Shown one piece after another: positions 24,501 through 36,500 of a stretch of 64,000 nucleotides of DNA. Made by a program: the position numbers and the translations under genes. This DNA comes from Triops longicaudatus (lineage: Eukaryota; Arthropoda; Branchiopoda; Notostraca; Triopsidae): contig JAGQDJ010000024.1 of NCBI GenBank assembly GCA_022885665.1, forward strand, positions 496,001 through 560,000. Direction: 5' to 3'. Each line of letters begins with the position of its first letter. The stretch's first letter is position 1. The notes below the pieces were generated by a model. That model had not been told where the DNA came from, searched no databases, and saw only the letters and a program-made list of their open reading frames with translations.

Positions 24501-27500
24501 TATTAGATAGTATACCCAAAGATTTTTTCGGCCCGTTTCCTGTCCCAAGTCCATTGCTTACCACGAAAGTTATGAATTAAAAAAGATGGAAAAAGAGCCG
24601 AAAATGTCGTGCTTCAGAAGATAGTATTTATTTTTAGTGCTCGTTTAAACCCTGATTTGCAGTAATTACGCTCGTTCAACTTTTCCGATCATTATCCAAA
24701 TACCAGTTAGCCGAAAGGTCTTAATAAACTTCTGTACATCGCTACGTTAAAGGACAATCTTGTTTCATATTGGGTAATTTACGCAAGATTGAGAACCACG
24801 TGGCTTAGAAGGATTGTGGTATCTATATATATGCTAGCAAGCGATGGTTGAAAGTATGACTGTGAGGTGCTTGAAGGTATAATATGGGGTTAAGTACAGT
24901 GTCAAGGGTTTGTTGTCACGTTTTAATCGCTGTGTTAAGTCTAGACGAGTTTTCCACCGTTTTCACCCTCGTAGCCATATTGTACCTGAGGAGAGCTAAG
25001 CCCCGTGTAACGTTGGCTAAGTTTTGAATCTTGTAATAAAGCTATTTTCGCGAAAAGGGAAACGTGTTGTCGAGCACATAGTGATGATGGGGAGGGTTTA
25101 ACATTCCTGATTTTGGCGTTAAAGCATTAAGTGTGATGATGGCTACTCGTAAGAGACCGTTTTCTTCTTGCTCCGTCAAGGAGGCCGACACCGTCAAGCG
25201 AAGAAACCTTGGGAGAGTGAGAGGAACCCTGTAATGTAGTTGAGAAAATAAGGGTGGGACGGAGGTTTTTCCAATGGAACAAGTGGGGACGGGCAGGGGG
25301 GGTTCGTTCATTTTTGAAAAGATTTCCGCCGTAGCTGAAAGGCAAATTTCCTTCTACTTAGCCGGCCTGAGGATTTGGGGAATTCGGGGATGGATGGATG
25401 GCGGGTGAGCCCGAGAATGAGGCAAAGAAGGTATGTACAGAGTACTAGGGGGTTGAAGTTGAAGCTCTGTCTTGGTTGGTCCTGGCAGCAGCAGCAGTGG
25501 TGGTGGTATAAGATAGTAGGCCTGCTTTTCGCTGGCAATGGACGGACCCCACATGAATGACGAAGGAACCACATTCCTGAGTAAAGGAAGGCCAACCAGA
25601 AAGAAACTGGTCCTCTCCCAGCCTCTCTCTTTCTCTCTCTTTCTTTCTCTCTATCCTTTGCTTCTTGTTTCGATTCTCTTAGCCTGCTATGCCGAGGACC
25701 TAAGAGACCCTGGTAGTAGTAGGTTGAGAACCAGCCTCTGGTCTACATAGAAACTGCGAGTAGGCAAGCTACGAGCAAGAGAGGCAAGGGGGGTTAGAGA
25801 GGCTAGAAGAAGAGAGGTTTGGAGGGGGGGAGAGGACCGAGGCTGTGTAAGGTTTGGCTGGCAGGCAGAAAGTTGAAGGAAGAGGGGTTGGGTACAGTAC
25901 ATACCGTATGTATGCTATACACCCTCCGCGCGGTACGCACGGTTAACCCCCGTGAACCTTTTTCCACCCTTGGTCTTCTCCCATCCCTTTTAGCTTCGGA
26001 AGTCAGGGTTACACGGGAATGAGTCGGCTGCCTAGTTCCCAGTTGTGGTTCAGTTCTCAATTCAGCTTTTTCGGGTTCCAGCGCGTCCCAACACGGAGGC
26101 CAAAGATCCGAGGTCCATTTCGTAACCCTGCGCGGTCTTTCTTCCTTTAAATCCCCCAGAATAGTTTGAATTGAACCGCGGAGAAGTTTGCGTCGAGGGG
26201 CTTGGGCCGGAAACGAGAGGCAAACCTTTTTTTGGCAAATTGAAGGAGTGATAGAGCGACAGTGATTGTTGAGTGATACAGTGATCCTAAGCAGAAATGT
26301 ACTACTTGACACAGCCGGAAGATGTTTGGGGAAAACGGGCCCAAAAAGGGGGGTGTGATCCACCTTGAAATGAAAAGGATCGCTTGCTAACAGCATCGTG
26401 AGCTTAAGCGGCTCTCAGGTATGGTAGTCATTACAGAAATTTGTAGACACTAACAATCGTGGACTTGTATTACTGCCGTAAGTCAAATGGTGTCTAGTAT
26501 AACTGTATTCACACCATGCGATTTACGGTGTGAAATGTATTTCCACTCGAATTTTTTGGCTTGTCTGTCGATAAGTCGCGTAGTGTGAGTCAAAGGTTTA
26601 GGATATTTCGATTATGGTCTTTGGCAGTTTTTGAGTTAATTTTTCTATTGTAATCGGACATTGCCTGCTAGTAAGAGATTCATCCGTTATTTATGAATTT
26701 CAATAGTAAATCAAGTTGAGGGATGGTAACAAGAAAATGCCCGGTTTCAACGTACAATAGAAAATGGTTTGTAGGATAAATGTTGGAATTGGTTTAAGAT
26801 GATGTTGGTTTCAGAAGGTATGGTAACTTGAAGACGGGCGCGATCGATTCTTGTGGTAAAGACTTGCCGATGGTAGGGAAGGGAACAGCATGCAAGTTTG
26901 GAAGTTTTGGGGGCCTTTCCCTTTTTGCCGTGATTTTCCCACGGTTTGAAATAAGGCGGGTTTCCTTTCACACTCCCCTTTGGCACCTTTTTTGGGCTCA
27001 GCATTCCATCTCGTTGGAAATTCCAGGGTAGTTATCCACAATCGGTGATTCACTGGTCTTGAAGAAGGCATTTGTTACACGATTTCTTAACTGGGTGACA
27101 CGTAAACAATATGAAACGAGAGAAAGCGAGAGAGAGGGAGAGGGTGGAATGCGAAGAGGTCGTGGCGGTGAATTTGATCCGGTGTTTAAAGGGGTTGAAA
27201 CATTGTACCACTCAAGGCGTAATAACTTGAGGCCCACCCGTTTTTGAGTTGAAAATCTGGGGCTTGAAACACAAGAATGTTGTTAAGAATGGGGTAACGG
27301 AAACTCGGGTCAATTCAAAAGCATGAACTTGAAGAGAGAGCGAGTTCCCAGTCTCGGCAGGCCTGGGGAAAAGATGATGATAGGAAAGGAATGTCGGCAA
27401 AGAAGGGTAAAAGTATAAAGGGGGTCGTAAAAACCTGGGAAACTTTGGTTTTATCCCGGGCTCCGGAGGCTGCGTTAAACAAGACAGAGAAAACGCATCT

Positions 27501-30500
27501 TGAATGAGGTGTGCCTTGTTACCTGTCGGACTTGTTTAACATGGGCTTAATGGGTTTGATTATCTCGCAACCTTAAAAAAATCCCTTTCCCAACTTCTCT
27601 CAAATTCTTTCCAAAGTTTCATGCCTTTTTCGGTATGGGTGATATTTTTCACCTTTAATGAACGAGCCCCTTTCAACATTTCAATAACTACCAGCCATTT
27701 TTTTGAAAGGGCGGCTTCCATCCCCTGTAGTTTTACATTCCGTAAGGAATTGTGAGTTTCCTAGGGAAGTTAAAGTGCATTTCCGGCCAAATGAATAGGC
27801 AAGAATGCAATTTGCGTTGTTTTAACCAAAAAAGTGGGATATTTTTGTAGTTAAACGGTCTTGACGTCGTACTGCGTAGTAGTTCGCAGTAGTGTAACCT
27901 CAAAGAGAACGTTATCGATTTTTCACATGTAACAAGGTTTGTTCAGTCTTCTTCTATGGCTCTACGGAAATTAGAATGGTAAATTTAGTCGTTTTGATAG
28001 TTTTGGTTTCTAAAAAGACCCTGAGAGGCTCATTTTCGTAGGTTTTTCGGATATAAGAGTCACGGAGTTGGGTAGACGGGGAATACATGCCGCCATTTTG
28101 TGTTGCGCAGCTGTGGTGCAAAGCCTTGCAAGAGCGGTGCCACGGGATGGCGGACGGGCGGTGCGCGTTGGGCTCTATTTATATAATCCTCCTTTTGGCA
28201 ACTCTTTTACTCCTCCCTCTCTGGCACCCAGTCCACCTGTCCCGCGCCCACAAGCGAGTCACGCTAGCTCATTGGATCCCTCGGCCCTTCGTGACTCACG
28301 ACAGAACAGAGTAGGAAGCTCGTTATCCAATCCGGGCGGGCAATGGCGCCTTAGCGGGCGTTTGGCAGAGCAACTCCGGTAGGCTCTTCATGCGTTAATC
28401 GGACACAAAGCACATTCCTTGCGAAATTTTGCGAAATATTAAGCTACTAAACCGTACCCGCATAACTGCGCTGCTGCGTAAGCTGAAAATCGATGTGTAT
28501 TTCCGTTTTTTTCGACACAGAAATTTCGAAAAACGAGGACCCGGCTCTGGCCCAAAACCAAGAAATGGGATTAGTTAAGGGGTTTGTCGGAGGCCATCTT
28601 GGTTAAGGGAATGTGATGGATGGATGGAAAGCTAGGGAGAATCTTAGAAGAAATTAAAACATCCTCGACATGTAAACTAGGGAACAACAAGGGTTGTTTT
28701 TGAGCAAATAGGTACATGAGGGAGGAAAAGTCGACAACCGAGGGGTTTGAAACATTGCGAACTTTTGCAGAGGTTTTCGGTAAGGATGTTCTTAAACTTC
28801 GGGGTTGAAGAACGGAAAAGAAGGTGAGGTTACATTACTAATATTTTCCCCGTGCGCTCCCCAATTCCCTGTTTCTCTAGCGCGGCCGGAAGACGCTGTT
28901 TGGGGGGAGGGGGGTAAGGGTGCAAATGACCCCACTGTCGGGGTGGAGGCAACGGGTGAGGTACTCCAGTGTAGGGTACAAGACGACAGATAGACGAGAT
29001 GAAGACGGATAACGAGGATGGGAGAGATGGTAATTTGTGCCCGAAGATGAAATGTGTCTCGGGAAAATAAAACCGGATAGAAGCTTTACTGAAGAGGAGG
29101 GGTGGAAAAAAGTAAAAGGGTGTGTAACTTGAGGGTTGGAAGTTTTCTACGCTAGGGTTGTAGTGCCGATACGTACTCCTACCTACACGAGGATGAAGAA
29201 GGGAAAGGGGTGCACAATTCAAGCAGGGTTGTGAAGGTCAACGAAGTAAGGGAGTTCAGTTGTTGTGATGGTTCGTCGTTTTAGCTTCTCTTCCCGGTTA
29301 CACTCTTTCTTTACTTTTCTCCATCCTCCCTTTTGCTCCAAGTCCATGGTCCTAAGAGAAAATCAATACGGGGCTCGGGATAAGGCCTAAGTTACGGACA
29401 TAGGGGTTGAATTTGAGGGACCTGAGAAGGGAGAAGTGACAATAACGTGAGAACAGGCAGAATATGAAAGAAATGTAAGGCCATCTTTGGACCAAAGAAC
29501 ACAACTTACGTAATCCAATCAGTTAGATTTGGTCAATTTTTCCGTTTGTTTCTGTTATTTAGTCTCCCGTTCTTCACGTAAAGGATGTTTTTGGAAGAAA
29601 GTAATAAGGAGTAACTAACTTTATTTTTGCTTTTTTTACAGAAAATTAGTGGCCAAAGTTATTCTTGAGACGCTACGGGCGACAATTGTGCAGGATGATT
29701 CCAACGAATTGGAACGTGTCTTCGCTATGATTCGAAGACTTGGAGACGATCCAGGTAAGCGTGCCAGTAGCATTTTTGCTCACCAATTATCGTACGTTTT
29801 TGAGACAAAAAGAGCGAATTTTTTGTACAGCACACTTTTAAGATGAGATGTTCCGTGAGAACGAAGTTACGCATGTCGGAAACACCACACTCGTTCTTAG
29901 GAAAATTTCTATTGCCATCGTTTCCTATGAAACACGTTTACCGCCAAAGAAAGGAAGGAAGGCGTAGTTTGGTGTCGGAAGCATTGCGAGAAGCTGCGAG
30001 TCCTATTGGTATCTACATTGTTGCACGTGGCTGCGTTTCAGCTTGGCGCGTATTCTTAAAGCACCCACGTTTTTACTCGTGCTGTTTGCTGCAGTCATAT
30101 GGAAGCCATTTTGGGCTGTCTTGTGTTCTGTAAAAACAGCTTGCTTAGGCTTGTGTTGTAATATAACTTATGGCTGGGAGGATGGAAGGAGGATAGGTGA
30201 GCGGAGGGAGGGTGGAATGCTGGACTGCATGCCGCCTGGTAGCAGAAGCGTGCCTTCCTTGGTTGGTTGGTGGCGGCTATGTAGGCTGGCAGAGTGCACT
30301 CTACAGATGTTGGGTGCGAAAACCAGAAGGAACTATTTTAAGGCCACGAGGGAAATTGAACATGCCCAGGTCGAGATGATGAGGCGAAGCGAAGAAAGAA
30401 CCCACCCGAGCTTCTGCTTTTTCCCCACGTCTCCTTTTCAAACTTTCCACTGTTGGCGTAGCGGAGCGAATGAAAAGACGCTAAGCGTCTTGTCATTGGG

Positions 30501-33500
30501 CCCAATATGGTGTTTCAGAACGATTCGCGTAACTTGTTTCCTATCGAATAAGAAAGGAATAAGTCTAGCTTCGAACAGACTTGTTCGAAATGGCGAAGCA
30601 AACCTAGACGTCATTGATTGTTTGACCATATATTTATAGTACAGCAACAATAAAAGAAGCTGAACCATGTAGATGAACTTGGAACCCGTAACGGAGGCAC
30701 AGCGGACCCAGAAATGGGGTGGGGGGTAGTATGTAAGCAGACATGCAGCACCAACCCTGTTGAACCGTATTCAAGAGGAAGGGAACCATTGGCTGCTAAT
30801 TTTGGCTCGGGTGCTAATTTGCAGTCATTCTTAGGGAGGGGTTTTAGCTGGCATCCCTCTCGGTAACTGTCTTGTCGCTATTGGCACGAGAAACCATTTT
30901 TTTCCTGCTTTACCGAAAACAGGATATCGTACCCCGATCGTTCCTAACGTACTGAAAGGTAAGAGGGCAAAGGCTCAATGCGATTAGCATACGTGCAAGC
31001 TTTCAGGATGCACTAAAAATAAGTTCAGCTCCTGTGTAGAGGCTCTTTCAAAGGCTCATGAATTTTTCCGTTACCCTTGTGCGATTTCTTTGTCAAGACA
31101 GAAAACCCTTACGTGTTTTTCTCGGCGTGTTGGCTGTCGTAACGTTATGTTTTGCCAACAAGGTGAAACATCGCGAGATTTGTCCTCCCGAGGTACCGGA
31201 GATTCCCTAATACAGGGTCAGTAGAGTTTATGCAGATGTTCGCAGCTTAGGGGCGGGGTACGGTAGGAAACGGAAAGCAAGAAGTTTAAGCCGACAAGCT
31301 AAAGCGCAATCCTTGGGATTGTGTGAGTTAAACGTGGATTCGCTACGCTTATAACGTATGATATCTGTGCATATCTGAAACAATTAGAGGCAAACGATGG
31401 CGAGGGTGTTCACAGAGGGTGAAACTTTGAGGTAAAACGTATGGCGCGTGGGACAAGACGACAAATCCAATAAATAACCGCCCATCGCCTCGTTTTCTCC
31501 CCGCCTCCCCGTTCCTCTATTCTTGCGCCTAGTGATCCATCAAGCAGCTGCTCGGTTGGCGTGTGCCATGGGTTCCGTCACCGACAGACTGCCTGAGTAA
31601 CCAACAAAAGGTAATAGAAAATAGTAACAGCACCAAGTGCTGTAGGCACACAATACGGGTACTGTATGCTGCTTCGGTCACCGCACATCCGCGTCGTAGG
31701 AACTGGTAGTAGTTCCGCGGGCACGTGCGGCGCCACGTCTTAGAGAGACGCTGGCATAGTGGAAACCTCACGAAGAGGATAAAGAGACCGGAAGCAAAGG
31801 CCTTACTTGTGGTCAGGGTAGAAGCTGATGTCGTCTTCGGCGTTGGTAAAACAGCATTCAGCAAGACCGGAAAAGAGGTGGGTTGAGTAGGTGCAGAAGG
31901 CAATCCCACTATCCACCCCACCAGACGTCTTATTCTTGTGGGGCGCCAAGCGCTGTAGCAGCAGCTGTGTGACAGGGAAGAATTTCTTACACGGGTGTTC
32001 GGTAGTAGGCTGTACCAAAAGCTAACCGTTTTTCGGCGAGTATCAACTTTTGGACGCCTTCCTATTTGGGGATCAAGCATAGAGAAAGGTGGAGGGGGGC
32101 GAGGGGTGAACAGAGGTCGTTAGGTAGGGTACGTCGTGACAAAACACCTGGATGTGTAAAGCTTGATAGTATTTCAGCTTTCAACACTATTCGCAGTCTT
32201 TTTGAGGGGGGGGGGGCAGAGTTGATGTAGGGATTGTTTGCGAAGGTTTTAGGTGCTGGAGTTTTGGGTAAGATCGAAAAACACCATCTGCCGAAGTTTG
32301 ACGCTTGGCAGAGTGTGCTTGCCAGGGTCTTTAGGCGGGTCATGGTAATATGGGAAGACGTCGTTGACGTCTACGGTCGCCGGCACACGCCTGCCACGTG
32401 TATCGTCTCAGCTTACTTGTTAAAATAGAGTTTCCTAGCGAGGGTGGAGAATGAGGGGAAAGTGATTAGGAAAATGCACGTTTGAGAAGGGATGCCATTT
32501 CTAGATAAAAACGGGTATCGGAGGAAGCGGCGTAACACGTAGTAACGAGACAACATAGGCTTGGAGGACTGATTACCAGTATCTTTGGGAGTGAGTGGGG
32601 ATTGTCCTAAGACACGCGCATTTTTTTACGTGGAGAGAGAAATATGTGGAGGAACTTGCCGGCGAGAGGGGGATTTTCTTGCAGAAGAAGTGTTGTGCTG
32701 TTTGGGGCCCATCTGGAGTGTCATTTACTCCTGTGGAGGAATGTACTCGGAGGTACTCGTTCGTTATTGGGCCTTTGGAATGACAGGAGGCAAGGAAGTT
32801 GTCAGGAAGCAAGAAAGCATCCCATTGGAAGATAGTATGCCACCAGAGGGCTTACAATTATGTATGCGTAAGATGACAGGATGTCGCGTGTCAGGAGCGT
32901 GCCACATGGGCCAAGGGGGAAAAGCGAGGGTGAAAAGAATCTCCCAAGACGAGTTGGTGTTCAGACTTCTGATTTGCTAGTCCGTTGCAAGGACCGTCTT
33001 GAGGAGGTGTAAGAACTCCGGGTTGCCGTGAAAATTAGCCCAGTGTTGGGCGGCATTCGTCGAGTGATAGTGCACGATTGCTGTGTGGTGGTGGAGAAAA
33101 AGAAGATGGTAATATGTTTGTGTGTTGGCTAGGGTGGAACCAAGACGATTACAGCAAATTTTGTGATGTATTAATATGAGTTTTCTTTTGTATTTTTCTT
33201 TGCCTTTCTGTAGAATCCTCGGTGCGTGCCGAGTTGGTGGAGCAGGTGCCTCATATTGCCATGTATTGTCATGAAGAACGTGAAAAACTTGGACACCTGG
33301 TTCCGCGTTTCCTCCTGCCGCTGGTCGTTCGTTACCTCACAGACATTAATAATCAGGTATCGTACGTTAAATGCTGACGTTAAGGATGACAGTTATGAAG
33401 TGGCTATAAAAGAGCGCAGGAAATAGAGAGTTTCATTTTTTTTCTTGGCTGTATCCCGCTCCGAGCAGGTGAGGAAGACATCACAAGCGGCGGTGTTAGT

Positions 33501-36500
33501 CATATTGGAGCAAGGCTTGGTAGCCAAGGGCGACGTCGAAGAGCAAGTATGTCCGCTACTGGTGAGGCTAACGGATACTGATGCACATGACGATTTCCGA
33601 ACGGAAGCTGTTGCTGTAAGTCATCTGAGGAACCTTCCTTCTGATATTTCTTTCTCTTATTAGGATTATTATTTGTATTGGGTTGCTTTCCGGGTGCAGG
33701 AGAAAGAGACGCTTGACATGAAAGACATGGGTAGTGAGATGTTGGCATATCGTACCTCTCACTATCTTGTCGTTCATGTGAAGGTTTCTAAGGCCACTGG
33801 ATCTGTAGTGTGAATGGGATGTCGTTTGGAACACGACAATACCTCCCATCGAAAAAAGGGGTCCGGCAGTCGAAGCGGGTTGGGAAATGGTGTGACGACA
33901 ACGCATATCACAGCCAGCTTTGACGAGCGGGACTCTTTGGCATGGCCGCGCTTGTGAATGAAATTCACTATTTTTGTGTGTGTGTGTGTGTGTTTTTTTG
34001 GGTGGGAGAGATAAAAATTTGTTGGTTAATAAATTGTAATTTGTACTTTGGAATGCACAAGTCGTCGGAATGGCTGCGGTGTGTTGCGTTGGTTCATATC
34101 ACAGCCATTCTTGATGAGCTGTGCTTCTTCCGAGACATAGCCGTTTTACGTTGGGAGTACACTGGCGAGAATGGACGTTGAACTGAAAGGCGTTAATTGA
34201 CTCCCGTTACTAGTGAGACTGATTACTTAAGACGTCGTTCTGGATTGAGGTGCTCACAAAGTGGCTGTCATGTGTAGGTGATTCACATTAGATTGCATAT
34301 CACAGCCAGCTTTGATGAGCGCTTCGGTTCTAGCACTCGTCAAGCTCCGTGCTGGAGCTTACATGTATGACTATTGGTAGCGCAAGTGTGTGTGTACGCG
34401 ATATGCCTTGCTCGTCAGAGTGGTAGTGATGTGTAGACGTAACTTCATATCACAGCCAGCTTTGATGAGCGAGGCGATCGTGGATGATCGCGTTGGGGTC
34501 GTTGAGCTGTTGTTCTGACCATGGTTCCATGTCATGTTGTCAGTGAAGCCACCTGAACGTGTCCAAAACGGCATTAATTATAAAGTTGCCTTTTTTCTTT
34601 TCTTTTTTTACTTGTATGTGGGGGGTTGGTATAGTTAATGAGTCGGATGGCGCCTTTGCTGGGTCGGGACGTGACGGAAAGACTCTTCCTTGACCGCTTT
34701 GCGATCTTGTGCAATGACGCACTCTTTCATGTACGCAAAGTCTGCGCTACCAATTTTGGAGATTTCTGTGCCGTTGTGGGACCCCGCGTTGCAAAAGCCA
34801 AATTGGTAAGTTGCTTCTGCCTCCTTTTGCCTTATATTGGAGTCAATAAGGCGTTTTTTGGCCCGTGGGTGCCTTTTGCGAGGGTTTGTTATGACGTCAT
34901 GCTAATGAAGTGTTAATCCCGTTTCTTGCTCATGTTGCGTCTAGTTGTCCAAGTTCTTCCGTTTGTGCAAAGATGAACTGTGGGGTGTGCGAAAAGCCTG
35001 CGCCGAAGTGTTCATGTCCGTGTCACGCGCCATGCCCTTGAAAACACGGCGACAGCATTTGGCTGCCTTGTTCGTCAAGTTGCTGCAAGACGATTCCCGT
35101 TGGGTGCGCGTGGCAGCTTTTCAGTCTTTGGGCCCTTTCATTTCCACATTCTCCCAAGAAGGCAACAACGAACAAATCGAGGAAGACGGCGACGGGGAAG
35201 GCGAAGAAGTCGAAATCCCTGGAAGAAGAATAGAAGAAGCTATGGATCTGAACGAAGATTCTGCGTCACAAGCTAAGTTTATGCAAAATCTCGAGGCAGA
35301 CGAGAGCACAGAGGAAAGGCGAGCCCAGTTGTACCGAAACGGAGAAGAGCATGACTCGGAAGCCAAAGACTTCAACACCTTTAATTATTGGAGAGAACCC
35401 ATACCTGAAGTAGCGCTCGTAGATTTCGGGCTAGAAAACGACGTAGGAGTTGACACCACAACTGGAGCGACGCAGCAAACATCTCTGGAAGTAGGAGATG
35501 TGGAAATGAGCAGCTTAGACGTAAGTTTGACACCTTTATTAAACTGAATACAAAAGACTCAAATGTTATAATGATTTCACAATTGCAGGCCGCCCTAGAA
35601 GAGTTGATGGCGCAAGTTGAATTGGGACACACAACCAGTGCACCTGCAGTAGGATCAAAAGATACTGGTGATACAGACGACACGAAACTATCGGTTGACC
35701 AAGATCCGAAGGGAGAAGAGAACGAAATAGCCCAGTCTATTGAGCAGAGACAGTCCATTCCAACTGACGTGACATCAGGTAAGTCTTGTTAAGACGTCTT
35801 GCGAGATTGTACTCACGATTTTCTTCACGGGTTTACAGAAAGCGATGCAGGGGCTATTTCGCCCGAGAATCCATTACCAGTTCCAGTTATTACGACAGAG
35901 GATGCAGATGAAGCCCCTACTTACAGTCCTTTTGCCAGTTCGGTGGTATCAGGCCGGCCTCCACCTTTGTATGGAGTGGCTGCCCTTTACGACTTAAATG
36001 AACGTTCGAATACGGCCGGCGCGTACTATGATAGTAGTAGGCGCAAGTCAGATTCGAGCGTGAGTAGCAGTAGTGGAGGTCTTCCTCCTCAGTTACGCAA
36101 CATCCGTACTCCCGTGACGCAGAGTATAGTGCCACAACCCTTAATGGATCACTACCTCTACATGACGGATCCATATTACTTGGAAACGGTCGACGCCGAG
36201 ATCACTCGTCACTGTGCCTTTAGTCTACCAGCGGTGGCTTGCACGCTTGGACGTCAACACTGGCCCGTTCTGAGAGAATTGTATGAAAGTTTGGCAGCAG
36301 ACGTGCAGTGGAAAGTACGACGCACAGTAGCCGCCAGCATCCATGAGGTTGGAGCGATCTTGGGCCAAGATTTAGTCGAACAGGACCTGGTTCCCGTTTT
36401 CGACGAGTTCATTAAAGATTTGGATGAAGTCAGAATTGGAGTTTTGAAGCATTTAGGAGAATTTTTTAAAGTAAATTTCAGCTTCTCGAGATATGTTACA

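Larger units (their letters stand above)
15661..29641 (+). other. Giant PPP4R1 intron (about 14.0 kb)
   Basis: Bounded by CAACAG/GTGAGT at 15660 and a T-rich tract ending ACAG at 29641. No exon, tRNA or rRNA recognised inside. Content is long purine- or pyrimidine-rich tracts, poly(C), poly(G) and poly(T) runs, a probable MITE, palindromes and a possible internal promoter. All are listed separately where supportable. Confidence 0.75.
33616..34634 (+). other. PPP4R1 intron hosting the microRNA cluster
   Basis: A 1019-base intron bounded by GCT/GTAAGT and TATAG/TTAATG, with five microRNA hairpins on the same strand as the host gene. All later PPP4R1 introns are 60-140 bases. Confidence 0.9.

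Noticed and set aside
25709..25731. let-7-like string GGTAGTAGTAGGTTGAGAA
   Set aside because: The seed and 3' half of let-7 do not match and there is no pairing arm nearby.
25803..26396. 197-codon open frame on the minus strand
   Set aside because: Low-complexity intron DNA. The translation is compositionally odd and resembles no protein.
30043..30639. 198-codon frame beginning with a hydrophobic leader-like stretch
   Set aside because: It starts at TTG, not ATG, and lies in a PPP4R1 intron. No recognisable domain follows the hydrophobic segment.
31529..32080. 183-codon minus-strand frame
   Set aside because: Within the 3.5-kb intron, with no homology recognised and no consistent gene structure.
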